Positions 1 to 9,040 of a stretch of 64,000 bases of DNA are shown one piece after another. This stretch comes from Collimonas fungivorans Ter331 (lineage in GTDB: Bacteria > Pseudomonadota > Gammaproteobacteria > Burkholderiales > Burkholderiaceae_D): NCBI RefSeq assembly GCF_000221045.1, contig NC_015856.1, positions 5,122,899-5,186,898 on the forward strand, read 5' to 3'. A program made the position numbers and the translations under genes. The notes under the pieces were generated by a model, which was not told the origin of the DNA, searched no databases, and worked only from the letters and a program-made list of their open reading frames with translations. How positions within the stretch are numbered: the stretch's first letter is position 1; each line of letters opens with the position of its first letter.

Positions 1-219
1 AGGCTGCAGCAAGCCCTGCTCCTTGATCGACGCCGCCAGCTCCGCCAGCGCGCCCTCGTCCATGCGGGTGCGCGGCTGGTATTTGCCGGCCTGCATGACG
101 CTGACCGCCAGCACCGACGGCGCACCGTCAATGGTCGGCACAGCTTCAGTGATATCGGTCGATCCGCCTAACAGTGCCTCCAGGCCGCGGCCCAGTCCTT
201 TTGATTTCTTCGTGACCAT
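1..219 (-). CDS. parB: ParB chromosome-partitioning protein, N-terminal part (cut by window edge)
   Basis: The reverse strand reads MVTKKSKGLGRGLEALLGG and later QAGKYQPRTRMDEGALAEL, the classic start of chromosomal ParB (Spo0J): a basic GLGRGLxALL leader followed by the beginning of the ParB/sulfiredoxin-like CTP-binding domain. About 73 codons are inside the window; the rest, including the parS-binding HTH, lies off the left edge. ParB loads on parS, spreads along DNA as a CTP-dependent clamp and works with ParA to segregate newly copied origins. It sits downstream of parA in the same direction. Two perfect parS sites lie at 4.6 kb, consistent with a working ParABS system. The identification is firm; the C-terminus cannot be judged. 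Confidence 0.93.
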   Translation of the reverse strand, partial: MVTKKSKGLGRGLEALLGGSTDITEAVPTIDGAPSVLAVSVMQAGKYQPRTRMDEGALAELAASIKEQGLLQP

Positions 220-259
220 CTTTTTCCTACCGTAGATTACTGATAACGTTCTAACAAGC

Positions 260-343
260 TGTGGACAACCCTGTGGGTAAATCTGTGAACAAGCCTGTGA
301 TTAAAGCTGTATAAGCCTGTATATAAGTTGTAGATAAGCTGTG
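260..343. repeat. Tandem degenerate DnaA-box-like array in the parA-parB gap
   Basis: The 136-bp gap between parA and parB holds eight degenerate copies of a TGTGNNTAA-like 9-mer. They begin at 260, 272, 284, 296, 308, 318, 329 and 340; the first five starts are exactly 12 bp apart and the rest 10-11 bp apart. The first copy (TGTGGACAA) differs by one base from the reverse complement of the DnaA box TTATCCACA, and later copies drift further. The near-helical spacing places the motifs on one face of the DNA. It could bind DnaA or ParA/ParB, or be a decayed simple repeat; the array is seen directly, its role is inference. Confidence 0.6.
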
Positions 344-355
344 CGCTACTGTCCG

Positions 356-1126
356 TTACATGGTCTTGATGCGTTCCACCATCTCGGCCCCAAAAGCGAT
401 GTACGCCTGCGCGCCTTTGGATGCGGCGTCAAAGGTGACGCCCGGCATGCCGTAGGAAGGCGCTTCCGCCAGCCGCACATTGCGCGGGATCACGGTCTTG
501 AACACCTTGTCGCCGAAATGCTTTTCCAGCTCGACCGACACCTGTTGCGACAAAGTCATGCGCGGATCGAACATCACCCGCAGCAGGCCGATGATCTTCA
601 GGTCAGGGTTGAGGTTGGCGTGCACCTTCTTGATGGTGTTGACCAGGTCCGACAAACCTTCCAGCGCGTAATATTCGCACTGCATCGGGATGATCACCCC
701 ATGCGCCGCGCATAAGCCGTTCAGGGTCAGCATCGACAGCGCCGGCGGACAGTCGATCAAGATGAAATCGTATTCGTCGGCCACTGCGATGAAAGCATCT
801 TTCAGACGCTTCTCGCGGTTCTCCAGCTCGACCATTTCCACTTCGGCGCCGGCCAGTTCACGGTTCGCCGGCAATACATCGAAGCCGCCGGTTTCGGAGG
901 TCTTGCGCACCGACTTGATATCCGACATGCCCAGCAGCACTTCATAAATCGTGGCGGACAGCGTGCCCTTGTTGATCCCGGCGCCCATGGTGGCGTTGCC
1001 TTGCGGGTCAAGGTCGGCCAGCAATACGCGCTGGTTGAGTTGCGCCAGGCCGGCGGCCAGGTTCACGGCGGTAGTGGTTTTACCGACCCCGCCCTTTTGA
1101 TTGGCGACACAAAATATTTTTGCCAT
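356..1126 (-). CDS. parA: ParA chromosome-partitioning ATPase
   Basis: A 256-residue ParA/Soj/MinD-type P-loop ATPase. The deviant Walker A motif KGGVGKTTT is at residues 11-19, with the signature Lys at 11 and catalytic Lys at 16, followed by DLDPQGNAT and the Walker B-like segment FILIDCPPALS. Length matches chromosomal ParA, which lacks the N-terminal HTH of many plasmid ParAs. ATP-bound ParA dimers coat the nucleoid and are displaced by ParB-parS complexes, pulling origins apart. The gene precedes parB and follows lysE/rsmG/mnmG in one direction, the usual betaproteobacterial order. Confidence 0.96.
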   Translation of the reverse strand: MAKIFCVANQKGGVGKTTTAVNLAAGLAQLNQRVLLADLDPQGNATMGAGINKGTLSATIYEVLLGMSDIKSVRKTSETGGFDVLPANRELAGAEVEMVELENREKRLKDAFIAVADEYDFILIDCPPALSMLTLNGLCAAHGVIIPMQCEYYALEGLSDLVNTIKKVHANLNPDLKIIGLLRVMFDPRMTLSQQVSVELEKHFGDKVFKTVIPRNVRLAEAPSYGMPGVTFDAASKGAQAYIAFGAEMVERIKTM

Positions 1127-1147
1127 GTATTGGTGTAAAGGTCGTGA

Positions 1148-1783
1148 TTAGTTAGTCGTTAATTTGATGCCAAAACCGATCAGGAAAATTCCCGCGGCCC
1201 TGGAAGCGAATGCGGCGATGCGACGGTTGTGCCCCAGACGCTTGGCGGCGGTATTCCCGAGCAGTACCAGCAGACTACCGTAAAACAGCGCGCAGCTGGA
1301 GATGATCGCGGCCATGGTAAGGAAGGTCAGGCTGCCGCGCTGCGTGGCCGGATCGATGAACAGCGGGAAGAACGCCATATAGAACACGATGGCCTTGGGA
1401 TTGACCAGGGTCACCAGGAAACCGCGGGTGAAATTGCTGACGCCGGTGAAACCCACGGCGGCGCTTGCGCCCTCGCCCTTCCTGGCAAACAGCAGTTTGC
1501 AGCCAAGGTAGGCCAGGTAAGCCGCGCCCAGATACTGCACCGCCTTGAACACCATCGGATTGGCGGTCAGCAAAGCGGCCACGCCGATCGCCGCCAGGAA
1601 CATCAGCACCGCATCGCCCAGCATGATGCCGAACAGCGAGGCATAACCGCCGCGCACGCCTTCCCTGCCGGCGCTGGTCAGGATGCAGAAGGTGCCGGCG
1701 CCGGGCAGCGCCAGGAACACCATGGTTGCAACGATCAGTTGCCAGACATCGGTAATGCCGAGGGTGTGGAAAAAAGCGCTCAT
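1148..1783 (-). CDS. LysE/RhtB-family amino-acid exporter
   Basis: A 211-residue hydrophobic protein with about six predicted membrane segments. The N-terminal FLALPGAGTFCILTSAGREG matches the LysE/RhtB motif (usually PGPxxxxV), and NPKAIVFYMAFFPLFID is the typical mid-protein NPK segment. Family members export amino acids such as lysine, homoserine or threonine, or related metabolites, across the inner membrane by proton exchange. It lies between rsmG and parA with short gaps and is probably cotranscribed. The substrate cannot be told from sequence. Confidence 0.88.
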   Translation of the reverse strand: MSAFFHTLGITDVWQLIVATMVFLALPGAGTFCILTSAGREGVRGGYASLFGIMLGDAVLMFLAAIGVAALLTANPMVFKAVQYLGAAYLAYLGCKLLFARKGEGASAAVGFTGVSNFTRGFLVTLVNPKAIVFYMAFFPLFIDPATQRGSLTFLTMAAIISSCALFYGSLLVLLGNTAAKRLGHNRRIAAFASRAAGIFLIGFGIKLTTN

Positions 1784-1818
1784 GGTCGACTTGCTCCTGC
1801 TCTTGTTTGCGTTCGTTG

Positions 1819-2490
1819 TTACTTGCGTTTGATGAAAACCAGGTGACGTTCCGCATCCAGCCCCGGCACCGCCAGCGGCCTTGTTTCCGTGACTTGCCAG
1901 CCGGCCGGCAGGCGCGCGATTTCCTCATCCGGACGCACGCCCTTGAGGGCGATGAACCGGCCATCGTCGGTCAGCAAATGTTCCGACCAGTTGATAAAAT
2001 CGGTTAACTCCGCAAATGCCCGCGAAGTGATCACATCGAATTTCTGCGCTACCTGCAACTGCTCTACCCGGGCAGTGTGAACACTTACATTGCCCAGGCC
2101 CAGCTCGGCTTTTACCTGGGTCAGGAATGCTGTTTTCTTGTGCACCGTGTCGATCATCGACACCCGCATCCGCGGCCTGGCCTTGCCGGCCCAGATCGCC
2201 AGGATCATCCCTGGCAGGCCGCCGCCGGCGCCTACGTCGAGCACATTCTCTGCCTCGGTAAAAGCCGGCACTACCGCCAGCGAATCCAGCAAATGGTGGG
2301 TCATCATCTGCGCCGGTTCGCGGATCGAGGTCAGGTTATACACCTTGTTCCACTTCGCCAGCAGGTCCAGATAGGCCAGCAGTTGCTGCTGCTGCCCCTG
2401 GTCCAGCGCGATTCCCAGTGCCGATGCCCCTTGCTGCAGGCTCGCTTCCAGCGCTTGTTTTGCCGCCGGCGCGGTCTGCGTTGAACTCAT
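1819..2490 (-). CDS. rsmG: 16S rRNA (guanine-N7)-methyltransferase RsmG
   Basis: A 223-residue RsmG (GidB) methyltransferase. The AdoMet-binding loop VLDVGAGGGLPGMILAI is near residues 84-100, preceded by WNKVYNLTSIREP and HHLLDSLAVV and followed by TSRAFAELTDF, all hallmarks of the family. It methylates N7 of G527 in 16S rRNA; in other bacteria, loss gives low-level streptomycin resistance. It sits about 80 bp downstream of mnmG in the same direction, the conserved mnmG-rsmG pairing near bacterial origins. Confidence 0.96.
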   Translation of the reverse strand: MSSTQTAPAAKQALEASLQQGASALGIALDQGQQQQLLAYLDLLAKWNKVYNLTSIREPAQMMTHHLLDSLAVVPAFTEAENVLDVGAGGGLPGMILAIWAGKARPRMRVSMIDTVHKKTAFLTQVKAELGLGNVSVHTARVEQLQVAQKFDVITSRAFAELTDFINWSEHLLTDDGRFIALKGVRPDEEIARLPAGWQVTETRPLAVPGLDAERHLVFIKRK

Positions 2491-2570
2491 GTTGCCATTC
2501 CTCGATTATGCGGGCAATTACCTTGATGGTAGTGCTTAGGTAGTTGATTAAGTAGTTGATAACTAAGCGA

Positions 2571-4496
2571 TCAGGCGGCCTGATCATCTGCATTCAAGCG
2601 CTTCATGCCGCCCTTTTTCAGGTGCACCAGCAGCAGCGACAAGGCGGCCGGCGTGACGCCGGAAATGCGCGAAGCCTGGCCGAAGGTTTCCGGCCGGTGC
2701 AGGTTCAGCTTCTGGCGTACCTCGATCGACAGCGCCTGTACGTCCATATAGTCGAGGTCGGCCGGCAGCTTCAGGTTTTCATTGTGCTCGTGGCGCTCTA
2801 CTTCTTTCGCCTGGCGGTCGATATAACCGGCGTATTTGACCTGGATCTCGACCTGTTCCTTGACCGTGTCGTCCTGTACGCCCGGACCGCCCAGGTCCTG
2901 GCCATCCAGGCCCTTGAGCGTCATCAGTTGATCGTATGAAACATTTGGACGGCGCAACAGGTCGACCAGCGAATATTCGCGTTCGATGGCTTTGCCCAGC
3001 AAGCGCTCGGCTTCGGCTTCAGCCACGATGCGCGGATTGACCCAAGTCGAACGCAGGCGCTCCATCTCGAGCGCCACCGCCTCGCGCTTTTTCTCGAACT
3101 GCGCCCATTGGGCGTCGCCGACGCAACCCAGCTGGCGGCCGATCTCGGTCAGGCGCAGGTCGGCGTTGTCCTCGCGCAGGCTGAGGCGATACTCGGCGCG
3201 GCTGGTGAACATGCGGTATGGCTCTTGCACGCCTTGGGTGATCAGGTCATCGACCAGCACGCCGAGGTAGGCTTCGTCGCGGCGCGGAGTCCAGGCATCG
3301 CGTTCCTGTGTTTGCAGCGCCGCGTTCAAGCCGGCCAGCATGCCTTGCGCCGCCGCCTCTTCATATCCGGTGGTGCCGTTGATCTGGCCGGCGAAATACA
3401 GGCCCTGGATCGACTTGGTTTCCAGCGAAGCCTTCAAGGCGCGCGGATCGAAGTAATCGTATTCGATCGCGTAGCCTGGGCGCAGGATGTGGGCATTTTC
3501 CAGGCCGCGCATGGAATGCACCAGGGCCAGCTGCACGTCGAACGGCAAGCTTGTCGAAATACCATTAGGATAGAACTCGTTGGTGGTCAGCCCTTCCGGC
3601 TCCAGGAATATCTGGTGCGAATCCTTGCCAGCAAAACGGTGGATCTTGTCTTCTATCGACGGACAGTAGCGCGGCCCCACTCCTTCGATCACGCCGGTGT
3701 ACATCGGGCTGCGGTCGAGGCCGGCGCGGATGATGTCATGCGTCTGTTGGTTGGTATGGGTAATCCAGCAAGGCAGTTGCGCCGGATGCATGGACGCATT
3801 GCCCATCACCGAGAATACCGGCACCGGATCGAGGTCCCCGGGCTGTTCCTGCATCCCGGAAAAATCGATAGTGCGGCCGTCGATGCGCGGCGGCGTGCCG
3901 GTTTTCAGGCGGCCTTGCGGCAGTTTCAGTTCTTTGAGGCGCGCCGACAGGGAAATCGCCGGCGGGTCACCAGCTCGGCCGGCAGAATAGTTATTAAGCC
4001 CAACGTGGATTTTCCCGTCGAGGAAAGTCCCGGCGGTCAGCACCACCGCCCTGCTGCGGAACTGGATGCCGACTTGGGTAACGGCGCCGACCACGCGATC
4101 GCCCTCTACCAGCAGGTCATCCACTGCTTGCTGGAACAGCCAGAGGTTTTCCTGGTTTTCCAGGCGCGAACGGATCGCTTGCTTGTACAGGATGCGGTCG
4201 GCTTGCGCGCGCGTTGCGCGTACGGCTGGCCCCTTGGAGGAATTCAGGATGCGGAACTGGATGCCTGCTTCATCGGTAGCGATCGCCATCGCGCCGCCCA
4301 TTGCATCGACCTCTTTCACCAGGTGGCCCTTGCCTATCCCGCCGATTGAAGGGTTGCACGACATTTGGCCCAGGGTCTCGATATTGTGTGTCAACAATAG
4401 AGTCTTCTGGCCCATGCGGGCAGACGCCAGCGCGGCTTCGGTGCCGGCGTGGCCGCCGCCGACGACGATTACATCAAAATGTGTAGGAAAAAGCAT
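2571..4496 (-). CDS. mnmG: tRNA uridine-5-carboxymethylaminomethyl modification enzyme MnmG
   Basis: A 641-residue MnmG (GidA) flavoprotein of normal length. The N-terminal FAD dinucleotide fold reads [20 protein letters not shown], followed by [32 protein letters not shown] and the FAD-site segment [16 protein letters not shown]. With MnmE (59.4-60.8 kb here) it installs cmnm5 or nm5 groups on wobble U34 of several tRNAs. The two partner genes are often adjacent; here about 55 kb separates them. Its upstream gap carries the two parS sites, so ParB loading may affect its promoter region (inference). Confidence 0.97.
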   Translation of the reverse strand: MLFPTHFDVIVVGGGHAGTEAALASARMGQKTLLLTHNIETLGQMSCNPSIGGIGKGHLVKEVDAMGGAMAIATDEAGIQFRILNSSKGPAVRATRAQADRILYKQAIRSRLENQENLWLFQQAVDDLLVEGDRVVGAVTQVGIQFRSRAVVLTAGTFLDGKIHVGLNNYSAGRAGDPPAISLSARLKELKLPQGRLKTGTPPRIDGRTIDFSGMQEQPGDLDPVPVFSVMGNASMHPAQLPCWITHTNQQTHDIIRAGLDRSPMYTGVIEGVGPRYCPSIEDKIHRFAGKDSHQIFLEPEGLTTNEFYPNGISTSLPFDVQLALVHSMRGLENAHILRPGYAIEYDYFDPRALKASLETKSIQGLYFAGQINGTTGYEEAAAQGMLAGLNAALQTQERDAWTPRRDEAYLGVLVDDLITQGVQEPYRMFTSRAEYRLSLREDNADLRLTEIGRQLGCVGDAQWAQFEKKREAVALEMERLRSTWVNPRIVAEAEAERLLGKAIEREYSLVDLLRRPNVSYDQLMTLKGLDGQDLGGPGVQDDTVKEQVEIQVKYAGYIDRQAKEVERHEHNENLKLPADLDYMDVQALSIEVRQKLNLHRPETFGQASRISGVTPAALSLLLVHLKKGGMKRLNADDQAA

Positions 4497-4592
4497 AGTG
4501 CGCCTCTTGGAGACGATGAAAAACAGTGGGCTGAGGCGTGATTATAAAGCATGCAGCCGCCGCTTACACTTCTACGGTTATGACTCAGCCGA

Positions 4593-4608
4593 TGTTTCAC
4601 GTGAAACA
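4593..4608. promoter_or_regulatory. parS site 1
   Basis: TGTTTCACGTGAAACA is a perfect 16-bp palindrome identical to the universal chromosomal parS consensus. It lies between mnmG and the TSUP gene, 4.4 kb from parB. ParB is expected to load here and spread over the origin region. Confidence 0.95.
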
Positions 4609-4652
4609 TTGGCCGAGTCAAACTCATCTGGCCCAAAAACAACAACGGCGAC

Positions 4653-4668
4653 TGTTTCACGTGAAACA
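4653..4668. promoter_or_regulatory. parS site 2
   Basis: A second exact copy of TGTTTCACGTGAAACA, starting precisely 60 bp after the first. The flanks differ, so it is not simply a duplicated segment. Two perfect sites in one 200-bp gap suggest a strong ParB loading zone. Confidence 0.95.
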
Positions 4669-4699
4669 ATCGCCGCTTCTGAAAAGCCGATTATGGAAA

Positions 4700-5473
4700 T
4701 TACTTAAGGAAGGCGTCGTAACCCGTTTTCAAGATCAGTACCGACACCACCATCAAAAACAGCTTACGCACAAAACCGCTGCCATGTTTGAGCGCCAGTC
4801 GCGTACCTACCAAAGAGCCGCCGACATTGCAGATAGCCATTATCAATCCAAGTTGCCAGATGATATGGCCGCTATATCCAAACCACAGCAAGGCGGCCAG
4901 GTTGGTCGCAACATTGATTACCTTGGATACTGCCGACGCAGCCAGGAAATCGAAGCCGAAAAACCGCACAAACAGGAAAATCAGGAAGCTACCTGTACCA
5001 GGGCCGAAAACACCGTCATAAAATCCGATACCGCCGCCAATCAGTACCGCGAACAGCTTCTCTTTCGAGCCGGTATGCAGAGGGGCATGGATACTGCCGA
5101 AATCTTTCTTCTTTATCGTATAGATGGCGACCGCCAGCAAGATGAAAGGCAGCGACTTGCGGATTGCCTCGGTAGGTATATGGGTTACGGTGTATGCGCC
5201 CAGGAAGGAAAACAGGAAGGCCGCCCCTGCGGCAGGGAGCGCAGCGCTCCAGGCCAGCTTGACGCGTTTCGCAAAATTGACGGCAGCGGCGCCAGTGCCG
5301 AATATCCCGGCCAGCTTGTTGGTTCCGAAGATAGTTGCCGGTGCGCTGTTCGGCAGCATGGAAAACAAGGCGGGAATCTGGATCAGGCCCCCTCCTCCAA
5401 CCACGGCATCAATCAGGCCGGCAACAAAACTGGCAAGGGCGAGGATAAGGAAATCGGGGAATAATTCAGGCAT
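4700..5473 (-). CDS. TSUP (TauE/SafE-like, YfcA-type) membrane permease
   Basis: About 257 residues and eight or so hydrophobic segments. FVAGLIDAVVGGGGLIQIPAL at the N-terminus and GIGFYDGVFGPGTGSF in the second half are the two internally repeated motifs of the TSUP family, and the sequence is closest in style to YfcA. Family members move sulfite, sulfonates or other small anions across the inner membrane; the substrate is not predictable here. An in-frame TTG exists at 5503, but the ATG at 5473 fits better because the family normally begins only a few residues before the first helix. The two parS sites lie just beyond its stop. Confidence 0.85.
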   Translation of the reverse strand: MPELFPDFLILALASFVAGLIDAVVGGGGLIQIPALFSMLPNSAPATIFGTNKLAGIFGTGAAAVNFAKRVKLAWSAALPAAGAAFLFSFLGAYTVTHIPTEAIRKSLPFILLAVAIYTIKKKDFGSIHAPLHTGSKEKLFAVLIGGGIGFYDGVFGPGTGSFLIFLFVRFFGFDFLAASAVSKVINVATNLAALLWFGYSGHIIWQLGLIMAICNVGGSLVGTRLALKHGSGFVRKLFLMVVSVLILKTGYDAFLK

Positions 5474-5644
5474 GATGAATGATGCGATATTGAAGACACG
5501 CAATTCTACGTGCCTGAGTCCGGGCCAACATGCTGGACAGCTATGTTATTTACTCATAGCTATCCAAGTAATTCGATTGGCTGAATAGGACAGTAAACTA
5601 TCTGCCTATTATTTAAGCAGATCGGGCTAGCCTGATGCGGAAAT

Positions 5645-5683
5645 AAAAAACCCGTACCAGCCAGGCTGCGTACGGGTTGTTTT
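5645..5683 (-). terminator. Rho-independent terminator of the liv operon
   Basis: On the minus strand a hairpin with stem AACCCGTAC/GTACGGGTT and an 11-12-nt loop is followed by a T-run. It lies 20-60 bp past the livM stop, so it should end the livG-F-K-H-M transcript. Confidence 0.85.
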
Positions 5684-5703
5684 GGCGCGCGGCCAGGATT
5701 ACA

Positions 5704-6711
5704 TCATCCTGTCCGGGAAGAGCGCTTGAGCAAGGCCGAAATTTCGCCGACAATCCCGCGCCGGAAAGCCAGCACGCAGACGATAAAGATGAAGCCAGTG
5801 ACGATGGTGACCGATTCGCCCAGGCCGTTGAACCAGTCGATATGAGTCACCGAAGCCAGCCAGTTGCCGATATCGCCCAGCTTGTTTTCCAGCACAATGA
5901 TGATCAGCGCGCCGACAATCGGCCCGATGATGGTGCCCAAACCACCTACCAGAGTCATCAGCACTACCAGGCCCGACATGGTCCAGTGCACGTCGGTCAG
6001 CGTTTCAAAACCCAGCACCAGCGTCTTGGTGGAACCAGCCAGGCCCGACAGCGCCGCCGACAGCACAAACGCCAGCAGCTTGTAGCGGTTGACGTCGTAA
6101 CCCAGTGAAATGGCGCGCGGCTCGTTTTCCTTGATCGCTTTCAGCACCTGGCCGAACGGAGAATTCACGGTGCGCATGATCAGGGCGAAGCCGGCCACGG
6201 CAATCGCCAGCACCACGTAATACAAGGTCAGGTCGCTGCCAAGGTCGATGAATCCCAGCAAATGTCCGCGCGGCACGCCTTGCAGACCGTCCTCGCCGCC
6301 CGTGAACGGCATCTGCAGGCAAACGAAATACAGCATCTGCGCCAGGGCCAGCGTGATCATGGTGAAATAAATCCCTTGCCGCCGGATCGCCAGGCTGCCC
6401 ATCACCAGGCCGATCAGCGCACCGGTGGCGGTGCCCGCGAGCAACCCTACTTCGGTCGGCAAGCCCAGTGTCTGCAGCGCATATCCGGCAATGTAGCCGG
6501 CGCCGCCGAAGAACGCGGCATGTCCAAACGACAACAAACCGGTAAAGCCGATCAGCAGATTGAACGCGCAGGCAAACAGCGCGAAGCAGATGATCTTCAT
6601 CAGGAACACCGGATAGATGCCGAACGGCGCCGCCAACGCGGCCGCCAGCAGCAAGCCGTAGCCGATTTTTTTATTCACGATTGCATTCATAGACATAGCC
6701 GCTCCGCTCAT
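5704..6711 (-). CDS. livM: Branched-chain amino-acid-type ABC transporter permease LivM
   Basis: A 335-residue inner-membrane permease of the LivM type: FALFACAFNLLIGFTGLLSFGHAAFFG near the N-terminus, TMITLALAQMLYF in the middle, and the coupling-loop region AIKENEPRAISLGYDVNRYKLLAFVLSA that contacts the ATPases. Its start overlaps the livH stop by 4 bp, indicating translational coupling, and a terminator follows. It pairs with LivH to form the channel of a high-affinity importer for Leu/Ile/Val or related compounds. Confidence 0.93.
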   Translation of the reverse strand: MSGAAMSMNAIVNKKIGYGLLLAAALAAPFGIYPVFLMKIICFALFACAFNLLIGFTGLLSFGHAAFFGGAGYIAGYALQTLGLPTEVGLLAGTATGALIGLVMGSLAIRRQGIYFTMITLALAQMLYFVCLQMPFTGGEDGLQGVPRGHLLGFIDLGSDLTLYYVVLAIAVAGFALIMRTVNSPFGQVLKAIKENEPRAISLGYDVNRYKLLAFVLSAALSGLAGSTKTLVLGFETLTDVHWTMSGLVVLMTLVGGLGTIIGPIVGALIIIVLENKLGDIGNWLASVTHIDWFNGLGESVTIVTGFIFIVCVLAFRRGIVGEISALLKRSSRTG

Positions 6712-7592
6712 TTCTCTTTGCCGAACAGGCCTGCCGGCCGGATCATCAGCACAATCGCCATCACGATGAACACCACCGTGGCCGACGCTTCCGGATAAAA
6801 CACGCGGGTCAGTCCCTCGATCACGCCCAGCCCGAGGCCCGTGATGATGGAGCCCATGATGGAACCCATGCCGCCGATCACCACAACCGCGAATACGACG
6901 ATAATCAGGTTCGAACCCATCAGTGGCGAGACCTGGATCACCGGCGCCGCCAGCACCCCGGCAAAGGCCGCCAAAGCGACGCCGAAGCCGTAGGTCAAGG
7001 TCACCATCAGCGGCACGTTGACGCCGAACGCTTCCACCAGCTTCGGATTCTCAGTGCCGGCGCGCAGGTAGGCGCCCAGCTTGGTCTTTTCGATCACGAA
7101 CCAGGTCGCAAAACACACCGTCAGCGACGCCAGCACCACCCAGGCGCGGTAGTTAGGCAGCACCATGAAGCCAAGGTCGGTGGCGCCGCTCAGCAGCTCA
7201 GGCACCGAAAACGGCTGGCCGGAGACGCCGTAGAAAGAGCGGAAGATGCCCTCCACCATCAAGGTGATGCCGAAGGTCAGCAGCAAGCCGTACAGGTGGT
7301 CCAGCTTGTACAGCCAGCGCAGCATGGTCCTTTCGATGACGATGCCGAACAGCCCCACCAGCAGCGGCGCCAGCGCCAGCATCACCCAGTAATTCAGGTT
7401 GAAATAAGTCAGCCCGATCCAGGCCAGGAAGGCGCCCATCATGTACAGCGCACCGTGGGCGAAATTGATCACGTTGAGCAGGCCGAAGATCACCGCCAGG
7501 CCAAGCGACAGCATGGCGTAGAACGAACCGTTGACGAGCCCCAGCAGCAGCTGGCTCATCAAGGCTTGAAAGGGAATGCCGAATATTTCCAT
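6708..7592 (-). CDS. livH: Branched-chain amino-acid-type ABC transporter permease LivH
   Basis: A 294-residue LivH-type permease with the family segments LLGLVNGSFYAMLSLGLAVIFGLLNVINFAHGALYM at the N-terminus, the coupling region LRAGTENPKLVEAFGVNV, and the C-terminal VIGGMGSIMGSIITGLGLGVIEG. It is followed by livM with a 4-bp overlap and lies 153 bp after the binding-protein gene. That gap holds no gene; it may be a processing or attenuation zone allowing more binding protein than permease (inference). Confidence 0.93.
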   Translation of the reverse strand: MEIFGIPFQALMSQLLLGLVNGSFYAMLSLGLAVIFGLLNVINFAHGALYMMGAFLAWIGLTYFNLNYWVMLALAPLLVGLFGIVIERTMLRWLYKLDHLYGLLLTFGITLMVEGIFRSFYGVSGQPFSVPELLSGATDLGFMVLPNYRAWVVLASLTVCFATWFVIEKTKLGAYLRAGTENPKLVEAFGVNVPLMVTLTYGFGVALAAFAGVLAAPVIQVSPLMGSNLIIVVFAVVVIGGMGSIMGSIITGLGLGVIEGLTRVFYPEASATVVFIVMAIVLMIRPAGLFGKEK

Positions 7593-7745
7593 GGCAATGT
7601 CATCAAAAGATCACTCGTGCGAGTGAATAACTATCGAACAGCGCGCCACGCAGCGCAGGGAAACCGGTCCCCTTGCACTGCGCGGCGCGCCGGGCATATC
7701 TTCAGCGTCGAGCTGCGCCCTCTCAATTGCGGCGCGGCAGCCCTG

Positions 7746-8960
7746 TTACTTCCACAAGGCGCATTTGCTCTCGGCCTTGGAGGCAAAAGCCTGTTCGCCA
7801 GGAATGGTCTGGATCTTGTTCAGGTAATCCCATGGATATTTCGAATCGGCCGGCGCCTTGACCTGGTACAGCGTCATGTCATGCACCACGCGGCCATCCG
7901 CGCGCAGGTAAGCGTTCTTGGCGTACATGTCGTTGAACTTGGCCTTGCGCAGCTGTTCCATCACCTTGTCGCCGTCATCGGTGCCGATCGTCTTGACAGC
8001 GGCCAGGTACTGCATCGCTGCGGAATAATCGCCGGCCTGCAGGCTGGACGGTTCCTTTTTCATTTTCTCGAAATAACGCTTCGCCCATTTGCGCGACTCG
8101 TCGTTCTGGTCCCAGTACCAGCTGTCGGTCAGGTACATGCCCTGGGTCTGTTTCAGGGTCAGCGAATGGATGTCGTTGATGAACACCAGCAGGCCGGCCA
8201 GCTTGGCATTCTTGGTGACGCCGAATTCATTGGCGGCCTTGACCGAGTTGATCAGGTCGCCGCCGGCGTTCGCCAGGCCGATGATCTGTGCCTTGGACGA
8301 TTGCGCCTGCAGCATGAAGGAAGAAAAATCGGAGGCGTTGAGCGGATGCTTGACCGCGCCCAGCACGGTGCCGCCGGAGGATTTCACCACCGCGGTCGTA
8401 TCTTTTTCCAGCGAGGCGCCGAAAGCATAATCGGCCGTCAGGAAGTACCAGCTCTTGCCGCCCTGCTTGACCACCGCCGAACCGGTGCCATGGGCCAGAG
8501 CGTAGGTATCGTAAGCATAGTGGACTGTGTAAGGCGTGCATTCCTCGTTGGTCAGGCGGGTGCTGCCGGCGCCGATTTCGAAGAACGGTTTTTTCTTTTC
8601 CACCGCAATCTTCGCCATCGCCAGCGCGGTGCCGGAGTTGGTGCCGCCGATCAGCATGTCCAGGCCTTGCTGGTCAAACCATTCGCGCGCCTTGCTCGAT
8701 GCGATGTCAGCCTTGTTCTGATGATCCGCCACCACCAGTTCGATTTTCTTGCCGTTGATGGCGCCGCCCATGTCGGCGATCGCCATCTTGATCGCTTCCG
8801 CGCCGCCGGGGCCGTCGATGTCGGAATAGACGCTGGACATGTCGGTGATGAAACCGATCTTGATGGTGTCCCCGGAAATCTGTGCCGATGCCTGCGTAGC
8901 AAGACCGAGGGCAAGCGTGCTGCCGACCGCGACTGCTAAAGTCTTTAATTTGATATTCAT
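7746..8960 (-). CDS. Periplasmic substrate-binding protein of the Liv-type ABC transporter
   Basis: A 404-residue type I periplasmic binding protein (Peripla_BP_6 class). A signal peptide ends near LATQASAQ, followed by KIGFITDMSSVYSDIDGPGGAEAIKMAIAD, the usual entry strand and ligand-loop region of LivJ/LivK relatives. The ATG at 8960 is preferred because GGAGA lies about 7 nt upstream; an ATG four codons earlier would contain that ribosome site within its own codons. It sits between livF and livH. Many members of this group bind aromatic acids, amides or other amino acids, so leucine specificity should not be assumed. Confidence 0.92.
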   Translation of the reverse strand: MNIKLKTLAVAVGSTLALGLATQASAQISGDTIKIGFITDMSSVYSDIDGPGGAEAIKMAIADMGGAINGKKIELVVADHQNKADIASSKAREWFDQQGLDMLIGGTNSGTALAMAKIAVEKKKPFFEIGAGSTRLTNEECTPYTVHYAYDTYALAHGTGSAVVKQGGKSWYFLTADYAFGASLEKDTTAVVKSSGGTVLGAVKHPLNASDFSSFMLQAQSSKAQIIGLANAGGDLINSVKAANEFGVTKNAKLAGLLVFINDIHSLTLKQTQGMYLTDSWYWDQNDESRKWAKRYFEKMKKEPSSLQAGDYSAAMQYLAAVKTIGTDDGDKVMEQLRKAKFNDMYAKNAYLRADGRVVHDMTLYQVKAPADSKYPWDYLNKIQTIPGEQAFASKAESKCALWK

Positions 8961-9040
8961 TGTCTTCTCCATTTTTTTACACGACCCTTGTTTATGCGAC
9001 TTATTTTTCTCGCCACCGCAATCAGCGAGACTCCCCAGAC

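Noticed and set aside
4593..4668. The CACGTG palindromes as terminators or regulator sites
   Set aside because: They match parS exactly and lack a T-run.
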